A stretch of DNA of 64,000 nt from Enterococcus sp. 9D6_DIV0238 (GTDB lineage: Bacteria; Bacillota; Bacilli; Lactobacillales; Enterococcaceae): positions 1,143,501 to 1,207,500 of the forward strand of contig NZ_CP147246.1 of assembly GCF_002174455.2 (NCBI RefSeq). Reading direction: 5' to 3'. Below are positions 9,771-19,744 of this stretch, piece after piece (position 1 is the first letter of the stretch; each line of letters opens with the position of its first letter). Under the pieces are notes generated by a model. That model had not been told where the DNA came from, did no database searches, and saw only the letters and a program-made list of their open reading frames with translations. A program made the position numbers and the translations under genes.

Positions 9771-10115
9771 CTATTTCGCTAATTGAATGATGACGATCCC
9801 CACAATGATCACTGCTGTACCGATCACGGTCCCCAAGGTCACTTGCTCGTGTAAAATTAGCTTTGAACCTAATAAAACAGCAATATTCGTACATGCAACA
9901 CCTAATGGGACGATGTAAGAAACTTCCGATTTACTCACAATGACCATCCAAAGCACAAAGCTGAACATGTAACATAAAAAGCCAATGATCGTTGTTAACG
10001 ACATTGAGAAGGAAAAAACAGCATTCGTAAAGTGGATCGCTGTTGCTTGCGATCCTAATTTCACCAAAATCAGACCTGAAGTGGATAAAACAACATATAA
10101 TAAAAATAGTAGCAT
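9771..10115 (-). CDS. epaK: Small EamA/SMR-like membrane protein (EpaK position)
   Basis: 114 residues and four hydrophobic helices, resembling one half of an EamA/DMT permease or a small multidrug-resistance-type subunit (conserved SYIVPLGVACTNIAV, TLGTVIGTAVIIVGIVII). The stop/start junction overlaps the upstream DUF2304 gene by one base, so translation is coupled. Together with the GT2 and DUF2304 genes upstream it resembles three-gene modules that make and flip a polyprenyl-phosphate sugar for extracytoplasmic decoration. That role is inferred from context. The symbol is by synteny and less certain than the others. Confidence 0.55.
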   Translation of the reverse strand: MLLFLLYVVLSTSGLILVKLGSQATAIHFTNAVFSFSMSLTTIIGFLCYMFSFVLWMVIVSKSEVSYIVPLGVACTNIAVLLGSKLILHEQVTLGTVIGTAVIIVGIVIIQLAK

Positions 10116-10456
10116 TATTTTTTCTCCTTTTTATCCTTTAAAATCGATAGTTCCTGAGTCAATAATTTAATTTGATTTTGCTGCTTGGACAACAATGCAG
10201 AGTTCTTGATTTCAATAAAAAGCAACACGAAGATCGCCATGATCAACAAAAAATTCGATGTCGTTTCAAATCCCAGCTTCCTGCTGAACCATTCTGGTAA
10301 TTCAGGAAATACCGCAACTACGACCAAGCCAACAGAAATGATCAGCCAGCGAATCGCATTTTTTAATAAAAAAACATTTTTATTGATGGAACGAATAATA
10401 TAAATAAAGAAAATCAATGAGAACAAAACCATCTCCACACGTAAAATGCCACTCAT
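10115..10456 (-). CDS. epaJ: DUF2304 small membrane protein (EpaJ-like)
   Basis: 113 residues with three hydrophobic helices (about 5-22, 32-50, 66-84) and a charged, probably coiled C-terminus (SKQQNQIKLLTQELSILKD). The pattern matches the DUF2304 family, whose members are usually next to dolichyl-phosphate-sugar-synthase-like GT2 genes, exactly as here. It overlaps both neighbours by a single base, indicating tight translational coupling. No catalytic residues are evident; a membrane scaffold for the adjacent GT is inference. Confidence 0.65.
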   Translation of the reverse strand: MSGILRVEMVLFSLIFFIYIIRSINKNVFLLKNAIRWLIISVGLVVVAVFPELPEWFSRKLGFETTSNFLLIMAIFVLLFIEIKNSALLSKQQNQIKLLTQELSILKDKKEKK

Positions 10457-11184
10457 TAATCTCCCTCCCTCATAAAGCTTGATACAAGAATCGCCAAACT
10501 AACTTCAAACATGTAACGGACTGATGTAAAAGCACGAATCGAAGATTGTCCGCCGGAACGTTCTCTCATATCCGCCGCAACTTCTTTGATCGTAAATTTC
10601 TTTTTCAACAAATGAACCGTCGATTCCGGTTCAGGATAGCTCGTAGGATATTTCTTCGAAAAATAAGCAATGATTTCTTGATTACCAGCTCGATACCCTG
10701 ATGTGACATCGTAGATTTTTTTTCCTGAAGAAAGATAAATCAAAAACGAAAGGATCCTGATTCCTACACGACGCATAAAGGTCGTTTGAAAAGCCGTTTT
10801 TTCATTTGGCAAAAACCGAGAACCAATCACAAAGTCTGCTTGCTTTTTAATGATCGGCTGTACTACTGCATCTAAACTGCGAATGTCGTGCTGTCCATCT
10901 CCGTCAAATTGTACAGCAATGTCATACTTATTCTCCTCAGCATAACGGTAACCGGTTTGCACTGCACCGCCGATTCCAAGATTCATGACTAAATGAACGG
11001 AATTGATCTGATGTTCATTTAAGATCATTTGCGTATTGTCCGTCGACCCATCATTGATCACAACGTAATCGATCGTATAAGAATAATTATCTTTGTGGTC
11101 TTCTTTGAATCGTTCGACCGAGTAGATCGTATTCAAAATCGTTTCTTCTTCATTATACGCAGGAATAATCAAAAGAATCCGCAA
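10456..11184 (-). CDS. epaI: GT2 glycosyltransferase, polyprenyl-phosphate sugar synthase type (EpaI-like)
   Basis: 242 residues. The motifs LLIIPAYNEEETI, VINDGSTDNT, LGIGGAVQTGYRYA and QFDGDGQHD are those of DPM1/GtrB-like enzymes that move a sugar from a nucleotide donor to a polyprenyl phosphate. There are no long C-terminal membrane helices, so the DUF2304 partner may provide membrane attachment. It heads a three-gene unit (GT2, DUF2304, EamA-like) with one-base overlaps. A hairpin downstream of rmlD separates it from the rhamnose genes. Confidence 0.75.
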   Translation of the reverse strand: MRILLIIPAYNEEETILNTIYSVERFKEDHKDNYSYTIDYVVINDGSTDNTQMILNEHQINSVHLVMNLGIGGAVQTGYRYAEENKYDIAVQFDGDGQHDIRSLDAVVQPIIKKQADFVIGSRFLPNEKTAFQTTFMRRVGIRILSFLIYLSSGKKIYDVTSGYRAGNQEIIAYFSKKYPTSYPEPESTVHLLKKKFTIKEVAADMRERSGGQSSIRAFTSVRYMFEVSLAILVSSFMREGD

Positions 11185-11261
11185 GATAAACCCTCCATCC
11201 AGTAATATACACTTTCTTTTTACACCTTTATTGAATACACTATATTTTACAACAAGAGAAG

Positions 11262-11295
11262 AAGTAATAGAAACAGATACTCACTTCTATTACTT
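11262..11295 (-). terminator. Hairpin between rmlD and epaI
   Basis: Perfect 11-base arms AAGTAATAGAA and TTCTATTACTT around a 12-base loop, placed just after the rmlD stop. On the minus strand the stem is followed by CTTCTCTTG, a weak U-rich tail, so termination is likely partial. Confidence 0.5.
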
Positions 11296-11312
11296 GATCG
11301 CCTGTGTGCAGT

Positions 11313-12155
11313 CTATTTTTTTACTTGTTCTAACATTGACGCTAAGGCTTCTTGCCAAGTCGGAATAGTAAAACCTAGATTTTTTGTTTTATTTAGATCC
11401 ATCACAGAATATTTAGGACGAATCGCTTTTTGTGGAAACTTGCTTGAATCTACAGGTAAAACGTCAACATCCTTGTCTTTTAAAATTTCCTTAGCAAATT
11501 CATACCAGCTGCAGCTGTTGTCATTTGATAAATGATACACACCATACGGCACTTTTTCTTTAATAGCAAATGTCATAAATTCTGCTAATGTTCTTGTCCA
11601 CGTAGGGCGGCCAAATTGATCATCCACTACAGTCAATTGTTTGTTCGTTTCGGCTAAACGCTGCATGGTAAAAACAAAGTTATGTCCATACTGTCCAAAA
11701 ACCCAAGAAGTCCGGATAATATAGTAGCTTTCCAAAATTTCTTGAACGATTTGTTCTCCTAATAGTTTTGTACGTCCGTACTCGTTTTGAGGATTAGTTG
11801 GATCGTCAGTCTTATAGGTATCTTCTTTTTTAGTACCGTCAAAGACATAATCTGTGCTTACATATACCAAGGTTGCACCGACTTTTTTTGCAGCAAGCGC
11901 TACATTGCGAGTCCCATCGACATTGATCTTTTCATCCAGCTCCTTGCCTTCATCTTCTGCTTTGTCTACTGCTGTATAAGCAGCACAATGATAGATCACT
12001 TCAGGTTTTAGATCAGTAATGAACGTCATCGTTTGTTCTGCATCCGTGATATCCATTTCTTTAGAATCTGTAGATACATATTCTAGTCCCTGTTCATCTA
12101 ATAGATGGCGTAATTCTGTTCCCAATTGGCCATTTCCACCAGTTAAAAGTATCAT
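11313..12155 (-). CDS. rmlD: dTDP-4-dehydrorhamnose reductase
   Basis: 280-residue short-chain dehydrogenase/reductase. Nucleotide-binding GGNGQLG is at residues 6-12, the catalytic YxxxK is YGRTK, and VYVSTDYVFDG is typical of RmlD. It catalyses the last step of dTDP-L-rhamnose synthesis with NAD(P)H. It is the fourth rhamnose gene here, separated from rmlB by a 180-base gap with a hairpin. It corresponds to epaH in the epa nomenclature. Full length for the family, with a strong GGAGG ribosome site. Confidence 0.93.
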   Translation of the reverse strand: MILLTGGNGQLGTELRHLLDEQGLEYVSTDSKEMDITDAEQTMTFITDLKPEVIYHCAAYTAVDKAEDEGKELDEKINVDGTRNVALAAKKVGATLVYVSTDYVFDGTKKEDTYKTDDPTNPQNEYGRTKLLGEQIVQEILESYYIIRTSWVFGQYGHNFVFTMQRLAETNKQLTVVDDQFGRPTWTRTLAEFMTFAIKEKVPYGVYHLSNDNSCSWYEFAKEILKDKDVDVLPVDSSKFPQKAIRPKYSVMDLNKTKNLGFTIPTWQEALASMLEQVKK

Positions 12156-12227
12156 TCGTAATTTCCTCCTTCAAAAACGATCTGCGTAAAAGTACTCTCT
12201 TTTACAGCCTTTGTCATTTCGTATTTA

Positions 12228-12268
12228 GAGCGTGGAGCAAAACCAATACTTAGTTTTGTCCCACGCTC
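12228..12268 (-). terminator. Terminator-like hairpin after rmlB (GACAAAAC family)
   Basis: Arms GAGCGTGG (12228-12235) and CCACGCTC (12261-12268) enclose AAAAC/GTTTT inner pairs. The same hairpin design recurs at 17423, 26079 and 54745. It lies between rmlB and rmlD on the minus strand and has no long U-run. Confidence 0.55.
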
Positions 12269-12336
12269 AATAAGTCACTATTTTAATCTTACTTGGTTAA
12301 AATCAGGTGCATGACATCTATAAAAATGATATCGAT

Positions 12337-13389
<1,053 letters not shown>

Positions 13390-13962
13390 TTAGATTTCAC
13401 CATAGACAAATGGATTTTTAGCTTCAAATTCTTTTAATGTCGGGTGATTTTTATCTTTTTCAGACGTAATCGCTTTTTGAATATCGATCGGCCAGTCGAT
13501 CGCCAAATCCGGATCATCAAAAGCGATCCCGCCATCTGCTGCTGCATTATAGTAATTATCGCATTTGTATAGGAAATTGACATTCGGTGTCAACGTTACA
13601 AAACCATGGGCATAGCCCTTTGGTACTAACAACTGACGATGGTTATGCTCAGATAAAATATAGCCTTCCCATTGACCGTATGTCGGGCTTTCTTTACGAA
13701 TATCTACAATAACGTCCAATACTGCACCTGTTACCACACGGATCAATTTCGTTTGAGCAGCATCTCCTTTTTGGAAATGAAGCCCACGCAATACGCCTGC
13801 TTCAGTTGAAAGAGAATGATTGTCCTGAACGAAATCAAAGTCTAACCCCTGCGCTAAAAATTTTTCCTTTGAGTAGCTCTCAGTAAAAAATCCACGATGA
13901 TCACCAAAAACATCCATTTCAATGATCTTTACGTCTTGTAATTTAGTATCAATAACTTTCAT
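13390..13962 (-). CDS. rmlC: dTDP-4-dehydrorhamnose 3,5-epimerase
   Basis: 190-residue cupin-fold epimerase. Characteristic segments are FGDHRGFFTESY, QDNHSLS, LRGLHFQ (catalytic His) and VPKGYAHGFVTL. It acts between RmlB and RmlD. The gene is 13 bases after rmlA and 24 before rmlB, in one transcription unit. Equivalent to epaF by position. Confidence 0.95.
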   Translation of the reverse strand: MKVIDTKLQDVKIIEMDVFGDHRGFFTESYSKEKFLAQGLDFDFVQDNHSLSTEAGVLRGLHFQKGDAAQTKLIRVVTGAVLDVIVDIRKESPTYGQWEGYILSEHNHRQLLVPKGYAHGFVTLTPNVNFLYKCDNYYNAAADGGIAFDDPDLAIDWPIDIQKAITSEKDKNHPTLKEFEAKNPFVYGEI

Positions 13963-13975
13963 TTATCTTTCGCCC

Positions 13976-14845
13976 CTACTCTGCTTCTGCTAAACGTAAT
14001 AAATATTGTCCATAACCATTTTTCTTCAACGGCTGTGCCAATTCGATCAATTCTTCTTTTGAAATGTAGCCCATTCTATAAGCAATTTCTTCTAAACAAG
14101 CAACTTTCAAGTTTTGACGTTTTTCGATCGTTTCGATGAATGTAGATGCTTCTAACAGTGACTCATGAGTACCGGTATCTAGCCAAGCATACCCTCTCCC
14201 CATAACCTCAACTGATAATTTATTCTTTTCTAAATACACCTTATTCACATCTGTGATTTCTAATTCACCACGATCAGAAGGCTTGATATTTTTAGCGATT
14301 TCGATCACATCGTTATCATAGAAATACAGCCCAGTAACAGCATAACTTGATTTAGGTTTTTCTGGTTTTTCTTCAATTGAAAGAGCCTGCATATCCCCAT
14401 CAAATTCCACAACACCAAAACGTTCTGGATCATTTACATGGTAACCAAAGACAGTCGCACCACTCTCTTTTGAGGCTGCACGCTGAAGCATATTGGATAA
14501 TCCTCCACCATAATAAATATTATCTCCTAATACCAAGCAGACACTATCATCACCGATAAATTCTTCTCCGATGATAAAGGCTTGAGCTAGTCCATCCGGG
14601 CTTTCTTGTACAGCATACTCGATATGGATCCCTAGATCTTTTCCATCTCCAAAAAGACTCTCAAATCTCGGTGTATCATCCGGTGTTGAAATAATCAAAA
14701 TTTCTTTGATTCCTGCTAGCATCAATGTTGACATTGGATAATAGATCATTGGTTTGTCATAGATAGGCATTAGTTGTTTTGATGTGGCTTTCGTTAATGG
14801 ATATAGTCTGGTCCCACTTCCTCCAGCTAAGATGATCCCTTTCAT
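13976..14845 (-). CDS. rmlA: Glucose-1-phosphate thymidylyltransferase
   Basis: 289 residues. The nucleotidyltransferase signature [11 protein letters not shown] is at residues 8-18, followed by KPMIYYP and LGDNIYYG. It makes dTDP-glucose, the entry to dTDP-rhamnose. It is preceded by its own near-consensus promoter and a 127-base gap, so the rhamnose genes can be expressed apart from epaA-D. Feedback inhibition by dTDP-rhamnose is known for the family. Equivalent to epaE by position. Confidence 0.95.
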   Translation of the reverse strand: MKGIILAGGSGTRLYPLTKATSKQLMPIYDKPMIYYPMSTLMLAGIKEILIISTPDDTPRFESLFGDGKDLGIHIEYAVQESPDGLAQAFIIGEEFIGDDSVCLVLGDNIYYGGGLSNMLQRAASKESGATVFGYHVNDPERFGVVEFDGDMQALSIEEKPEKPKSSYAVTGLYFYDNDVIEIAKNIKPSDRGELEITDVNKVYLEKNKLSVEVMGRGYAWLDTGTHESLLEASTFIETIEKRQNLKVACLEEIAYRMGYISKEELIELAQPLKKNGYGQYLLRLAEAE

Positions 14846-14932
14846 GAAAAAACTCCTTACTACTATTTTATTTTATTTCTTTTTCATTCGCATCACTAGT
14901 TATTATTGCATTATTACCTTTAATTGTCATTC

Positions 14933-14963
14933 ATTTTAACGATATTTTACAAAACTGTAAAAT
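14933..14963 (-). promoter_or_regulatory. Promoter of rmlA with overlapping inverted repeat
   Basis: On the minus strand TTTACA (14956-14961), a 17-base spacer and TAAAAT (14933-14938). The -35 box is inside a perfect inverted repeat, ATTTTACA and TGTAAAAT separated by 4 bases (14944-14963), so a repressor site is possible. Confidence 0.6.
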
Positions 14964-14972
14964 AGTGACTTA

Positions 14973-15686
14973 TTAGATATTGAACAGAAGGCGTTTCAAT
15001 AAGGCAAAACTGATAGCTGATCGCCATTTCAGCTGTTGATAAAAGCTCGCTTTCGTATTGATCTCACTAGCATTCGTATCATGTCTTCTATATAAAGTCA
15101 GTGGCTGCGTGATCAAAGCACTTTTTTTCTTATATGCCGCAATCAAACCGATCCACATGTCATGCATCGGAACTTCTGCTGGGATCGGTAATATCTTCGC
15201 TTTCAATCTGCTTCTAAAAGCCATGCCGGCACCAATATATTTGTTTTTCACTATATTATGAAAAAAGCCCAATCTGACCTTGCGGTACGTAAAATAAGAG
15301 GGCTCGATCGTATGCAATCGCTCATCAACAATGACCAAATCACTAATGACCAAATCGATTTTGGGCTGGTTCTCGAAAAATGCCATCGTTGTTTGAACTT
15401 TTTCCGGAAGCCAAACATCATCCTGATCTGCTAAAAAAATGTACTCTCCACAGCTTTGCTCAATAGCAAATTCAAAATTAGCGATCACACCTTTTCCGGG
15501 GCCTTTGAACAATTTGATCCGCGAATCTCTTTCTGCATATTCTTTTAATATAGTGCGTGTTTCATCTTTCGATCCATCATCAGAAATGACCACTTCATCT
15601 TCCTCTGACAGCTGGACCAAAATACTATTTAATTGTTCCTGCAAATATTTTTCGCCATTATATGTAGCAATACAAACTGAAATCAT
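14973..15686 (-). CDS. epaD: GT2 glycosyltransferase (EpaD position)
   Basis: 237 residues. GT-A fold with ISVCIATYNGEKYL at the N-terminus, ISDDGSKDET, and ADQDDVWLP as the metal-binding region. No membrane helices. It resembles alpha-rhamnosyl or glucosyl transferases of polysaccharide clusters. Its ATG directly follows the stop of the upstream GT gene. Donor specificity cannot be read; rhamnose is suggested by the neighbouring rml genes. Confidence 0.75.
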   Translation of the reverse strand: MISVCIATYNGEKYLQEQLNSILVQLSEEDEVVISDDGSKDETRTILKEYAERDSRIKLFKGPGKGVIANFEFAIEQSCGEYIFLADQDDVWLPEKVQTTMAFFENQPKIDLVISDLVIVDERLHTIEPSYFTYRKVRLGFFHNIVKNKYIGAGMAFRSRLKAKILPIPAEVPMHDMWIGLIAAYKKKSALITQPLTLYRRHDTNASEINTKASFYQQLKWRSAISFALLKRLLFNI

Positions 15687-16520
15687 TTATTTTCCTTTCG
15701 ATAATTTACGATATTCTGAAAATGTACGGCGCCAAATCGCTCGATTTTTTACCCGTAGAAACTGTTTGATGGATCTAAGCAATAAATGCTTTTTATGTTC
15801 AGTAAATTTATCATGATCGTATTTTTGGTAAAAGAGTGATTCCGCCTGAATGATCGATTCATATCGTTTAAGACTTACAGCTGAATAATCTAATACAGAC
15901 AACTCGTGGTCTACATGTTCATCTAGCACACAAATCTTTTTCTGCAATCGATGCAGCTGCCAAAACAACCAATGATCTAAAAAATCCAGCGGAAATTCTA
16001 GGTTGAATGTATTTAAAAGCTGCAATGTTTCCTTAGGAAGAACTGTACCGGAATTGATACTCATGATTTTCTCTGTATACATTCCTGCCTCAGGAAAAGT
16101 AGAGGCTCGACCGATATATCGTTCTGACAACACAGGTGAGATTTGTCTGCCATGTGATTGAACGATTGGGACGTATGCACCGATATCTGTGGCAATATTT
16201 AGCCCAAGAAGTGTTTCGATATAAGAAGCCTCGATCGTTGTGTCTTGATCCAATAATAATAACAAGTCTGCTTGAATTTCTGTACAATAATCTTTCGCAG
16301 CATTGTAAGCAACAGCTAATCCTGGATTGGTTTCATCATGGAAGTAATGGACGTTCTGTTCATGAAACAACACATCTTCTTGTGCTTTAGCACTATTATC
16401 ATAAACAAATAAATGGACTGATTCTTTTGTCAGCAGGACATCTTTTAACAAGACATAACTCGGGGTCTGTGCAAATTCAGTTTGGTATAAAACGATCGCA
16501 ATGACCAGGCTATTCGACAT
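15687..16520 (-). CDS. epaC: GT2 glycosyltransferase, rhamnosyltransferase type (EpaC position)
   Basis: 277 residues from the ATG at 16520, chosen because GGAGG lies eight bases upstream and the ATG overlaps the stop of the preceding gene (TGATG). LLLLDQDTTI is the acidic donor-binding motif, as in RfbF/RgpB-like rhamnosyltransferases. A longer in-frame start at 16541 would sit inside the upstream gene. Probably adds rhamnose to the growing Epa backbone (inference from family and context). Confidence 0.75.
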   Translation of the reverse strand: MSNSLVIAIVLYQTEFAQTPSYVLLKDVLLTKESVHLFVYDNSAKAQEDVLFHEQNVHYFHDETNPGLAVAYNAAKDYCTEIQADLLLLLDQDTTIEASYIETLLGLNIATDIGAYVPIVQSHGRQISPVLSERYIGRASTFPEAGMYTEKIMSINSGTVLPKETLQLLNTFNLEFPLDFLDHWLFWQLHRLQKKICVLDEHVDHELSVLDYSAVSLKRYESIIQAESLFYQKYDHDKFTEHKKHLLLRSIKQFLRVKNRAIWRRTFSEYRKLSKGK

Positions 16521-17302
16521 CAGAAAAACCTCCAACCCCATTTATTGAAAAATTTAACCATCGATTGTAAAAAGATTTTAAAGAGCTTTTTGTTTTTGTG
16601 TGCTCCTTTTTCATATAAATGAATCACTGTTTCAAAAGGGGTATATAAAATTTTATAGCCCGCTTTACCAAAGCTCATACACAAATCATTGTCTTCAAAA
16701 TACATGAAGAATCGTTCATCAAAGCCGCCTATTTCTTTAAACTTATTTACATCGACTAGCATCAAACAGCCTGAACCCATCTTGATATAGGTCGTTTTAT
16801 CTTCAGGCAAATCGCGGCATTCATAATAACTCAAACGTTTATCGAACATTTTTTTGACAAATTGAAATGGAACAAAACGAAGCATATAATCAAAAACGTC
16901 TAACTTTTGGCGAACCAAATATTGTGTTGTCCCATCTGTATTCAATACTTTGGGACAAACGGCTGCAAGCTCTTCTTCCGTTTCCAGTCGCTGAACCAGC
17001 TTATCCAAAACAGCTTTTGTAATCAAAACATCCGGATTAAAAATCACGCCAAACTTAGTGTCGACCTGCTTCAATACCTGATTATGCCCATGACCAAATC
17101 CACTATTTTCCTCCGATAAATGAAGTGAAATAAACGAACTGTAGCTTTTTAAACGTTCTATGTAGTTTTGCTCTGATGCATTATCGAATATATGTATATC
17201 GTATTTCGACTCTATTCCTAGCTCATTCTTTAAATTATCAAGCACGTCAAAAATATGACGGCTGTTGTGAGTAACAATGGAGATCGTTATTCTATCATTC
17301 AT
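16520..17302 (-). CDS. epaB: GT2 glycosyltransferase (EpaB position)
   Basis: 260 residues. ISIVTHNSRHI at the N-terminus, FDNASEQN, VIFNPDVLI and the acceptor-side motif FFMYFEDNDLC place it with rhamnosyltransferases of the WbbL/GT2 type. First GT after the priming enzyme, so it may add the second sugar of the linkage unit (inference). It is separated from epaA by a hairpin and 225 bases, and followed by a one-base overlap with the next GT. Confidence 0.78.
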   Translation of the reverse strand: MNDRITISIVTHNSRHIFDVLDNLKNELGIESKYDIHIFDNASEQNYIERLKSYSSFISLHLSEENSGFGHGHNQVLKQVDTKFGVIFNPDVLITKAVLDKLVQRLETEEELAAVCPKVLNTDGTTQYLVRQKLDVFDYMLRFVPFQFVKKMFDKRLSYYECRDLPEDKTTYIKMGSGCLMLVDVNKFKEIGGFDERFFMYFEDNDLCMSFGKAGYKILYTPFETVIHLYEKGAHKNKKLFKIFLQSMVKFFNKWGWRFF

Positions 17303-17422
17303 ATTTTTGCCCCTCGTTAAAAGTAAACGTCTAGTGGATCCTCACGTTTTGTTTGATAGCATCAATGAATCGATGATTCTTTCATTGATACTCATTTTCT
17401 TGATACATTAGTTGAATTTTAT

Positions 17423-17461
17423 GAGAGCGGAGCAAAACTTGATTTGTTTTGTCCCGCTCTC
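17423..17461 (-). terminator. Terminator-like hairpin after epaA (GACAAAAC family)
   Basis: Arms GAGAGCGG and CCGCTCTC with inner AAAAC/GTTTT pairing, located 67 bases after the epaA stop. Same architecture as the hairpin at 12228-12268. A second imperfect inverted repeat (ATCAATGAA with TTCATTGAT) lies at about 17361-17390, before epaB. Confidence 0.55.
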
Positions 17462-17527
17462 TTACTTTACTTAATGACTAAATTATAACATAGCCCAAAA
17501 TGCCAGCAAAGATTCTTCTAAACACTT

Positions 17528-18667
17528 TTACTTTTTTTTAGAATGTTTGCCTAGCCGCTTTTCAAGTTGTTGATGGCGAAATTCTCGATTTCCAAACATA
17601 CGTAAAATAAACATCAATGGTTGATGATTCTCACCGACCAATCCAATCATCTCAATAAACAGCTCTAACCCGATCGCACTGAACACGATCAACAAAATCG
17701 AAGCTAAATTACTAGCATAACTAAACAACAGCGCCACAAAAGAAAAGACCAACGCTAAACCGTAAATAGTCATAACTGCCCCTTTATGTGTAAATCCTAA
17801 AGAAAGTAAGCGATGGTGCAAGTGCATTTTATCTGCAGATGAAATCGGCCGCTTGTTCATCAAACGTCGAATAATTGCATAAACCGTGTCTGTGATCGGT
17901 ACACCTAAAATGATCATTGGCGTAATCACTGTAATAAATGTCGCATTTTTCAATCCCTGCAAAGACATGACGGCAATCATAAATCCTAAAAATAGCGCAC
18001 CTGTATCTCCTAAAAAGATCTTTGCTGGATAAAAATTATATGGGAAAAACCCTGCAATACTTGCAACTAAAACAAAGATCACAATTGGAATATACACTGT
18101 TTTCGCATGAAGGAAAAAATAGCCAATAACCCCAATCGTTGTCAAGCTTATGATCGAAACACCTGAAGCTAGACCATCTAATCCATCGATCAGGTTGATT
18201 GCATTCGTAATTGCCAAGATCCAAAATAAAGTCAATGGTAAACTCAGCCAGCGTAAATCAATTTGTCCTAAAAAAGGTAAGGTAACCATCTCAATACGAA
18301 TATCTTTAACAAAGAAATAAACCACCAAAGCACCTAAAAGAACACCCACTGTTTTTTTCTTTGGTGATAATTCATAAATATCGTCGATCAGCCCTGTAGC
18401 TACAACAATTCCTGCGCCTAAGATGATGGGCCAAATATAATTTGTTGGAATGATCGATTGAAACAAGACTAGACAAGAAAACGAAAAAACAAAATAAATG
18501 CCCAACCCACCTGCTGTTGGCATATTTTTCGTATTTACTCTTCTTTCCCCGGGTGCATCATATGCCCCTATTCTAAAAGCCAATAACTTAACGATCGGCG
18601 TAACAATCAAGGATAAAATAAACGTCAAAAAAAGACGGATAAAAATTTCGTAAATAAACATTGACAT
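17528..18667 (-). CDS. epaA: Undecaprenyl-phosphate sugar-1-phosphate transferase (WecA/TagO type)
   Basis: 379 residues from the ATG at 18667. An upstream in-frame ATG at 18694 falls at the predicted transcription start, so it is unlikely. About ten membrane helices. MraY-family motifs are DDIYEL, the NAINLIDGLDGLASG loop, FLGDTGALFLGF and the cytoplasmic HLHHRLLSLG. It primes polysaccharide synthesis by moving GlcNAc-1-P or a similar sugar onto undecaprenyl phosphate. It is the first gene of the epa cluster and has its own promoter. The lysine-rich C-terminus (KRLGKHSKKK) is cytoplasmic. Confidence 0.88.
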   Translation of the reverse strand: MSMFIYEIFIRLFLTFILSLIVTPIVKLLAFRIGAYDAPGERRVNTKNMPTAGGLGIYFVFSFSCLVLFQSIIPTNYIWPIILGAGIVVATGLIDDIYELSPKKKTVGVLLGALVVYFFVKDIRIEMVTLPFLGQIDLRWLSLPLTLFWILAITNAINLIDGLDGLASGVSIISLTTIGVIGYFFLHAKTVYIPIVIFVLVASIAGFFPYNFYPAKIFLGDTGALFLGFMIAVMSLQGLKNATFITVITPMIILGVPITDTVYAIIRRLMNKRPISSADKMHLHHRLLSLGFTHKGAVMTIYGLALVFSFVALLFSYASNLASILLIVFSAIGLELFIEMIGLVGENHQPLMFILRMFGNREFRHQQLEKRLGKHSKKK

Positions 18668-18699
18668 GAAGGAACCTACTTTCTTAATGTACATCGTAT

Positions 18700-18727
18700 A
18701 TTATACCGAATCATTTCACATTTACAA
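18700..18727 (-). promoter_or_regulatory. Promoter of epaA
   Basis: Minus strand TTGTAA (18722-18727), 16-base spacer, consensus TATAAT (18700-18705). The predicted start of transcription is near 18693, giving a leader of about 25 bases to the ATG at 18667. Confidence 0.7.
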
Positions 18728-18799
18728 GTTGGAACAAGTGTTTCGGTCAAGGCAGAGAAGACTCTCTGTTTAAAGGTCACTCACCCAAATGCATTTAAA

Positions 18800-19714
18800 C
18801 TATTTCTTGATTTTTTCTTTTATTTTATCCATTAATCGATTGATCACACCATAACGATGCTCGATCTGCTCGTTAGATGTATATTCTTTGACCACAGCAT
18901 TGATGATTCCACCCAAAATAATGATCGTCGCAGCAAAATTCAGCCACAACATCAAAATAATAAAGCTTCCGATGATCTGATAACTGGCAATTTTTGAACT
19001 AAAATATTTAATATACAATCCAAATACCTGAGACAAAAGCATCCAGCCAATCGTTGAAAAGACCGCACCAGGGATGATCGACCGAAAATTCAAGCGGGCA
19101 TTTGGCACTACGCGATAAATCAAACACATGATGACCATCAAAACAAGTGTTGTTATCGGCCATTTCAACGTCTGGAACGTATCAATAAAGTCTGTTGAAA
19201 AATGAAAGATCGGCTGTAAAAAATCTAAAATCGTTTTTCCAAGACCTAATACACCGACCACTCCGACTACCGCTGTCAACAATAAAACGATCACAAATAG
19301 GGACATCAAACGGACAATAATGAAGTTTTTCCGCTGCTCTACACCAAAAGCCTTATTCATCGCGATTTGTAGTGCATTGATACTTTGACTCGCACTCCAC
19401 AAAGCAGTTAACGCTGAGATAGATAATAAACTACCCGATCTTTGAGTCAAAAGAGATTTGATCGCAGATTGCAGATCATTGAAAATCGTTTCTGGTATAG
19501 CTTCTGCAATGTAAGGAAGCACATCGTTTGGATCAATATGTAAATACGGCAGAATATTTCCTACCGCTATCAATAGAGGAAAGAGAGACAAAAGTAAATA
19601 ATAAGCCACTACTACCGAAGTATTCCCAATCTCAGAATCAACCATACGGCGTTGGGTCGTTTCAATGAAACGCATTAAGTTTTCATTGTTTTTTACTTTG
19701 TCCACTAATTTCAT
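18800..19714 (-). CDS. YihY/BrkB-family membrane protein
   Basis: 304 residues with about six membrane helices. The N-terminal region VVVAYYLLLSLFPLLIAVGNIL and the segment ALWSASQSINALQIAMNKAFG are hallmarks of the YihY/BrkB family (once called ribonuclease BN, an activity now assigned to other proteins). The function of the family is unsettled. It ends with a basic cytoplasmic tail. The gene follows map by 30 bases and is probably co-transcribed; the same map-yihY order flanks epaA in E. faecalis. Confidence 0.85.
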   Translation of the reverse strand: MKLVDKVKNNENLMRFIETTQRRMVDSEIGNTSVVVAYYLLLSLFPLLIAVGNILPYLHIDPNDVLPYIAEAIPETIFNDLQSAIKSLLTQRSGSLLSISALTALWSASQSINALQIAMNKAFGVEQRKNFIIVRLMSLFVIVLLLTAVVGVVGVLGLGKTILDFLQPIFHFSTDFIDTFQTLKWPITTLVLMVIMCLIYRVVPNARLNFRSIIPGAVFSTIGWMLLSQVFGLYIKYFSSKIASYQIIGSFIILMLWLNFAATIIILGGIINAVVKEYTSNEQIEHRYGVINRLMDKIKEKIKK

Positions 19715-19744
19715 GCGTACTCTCCTCTACTCTACTCTTTTTCA

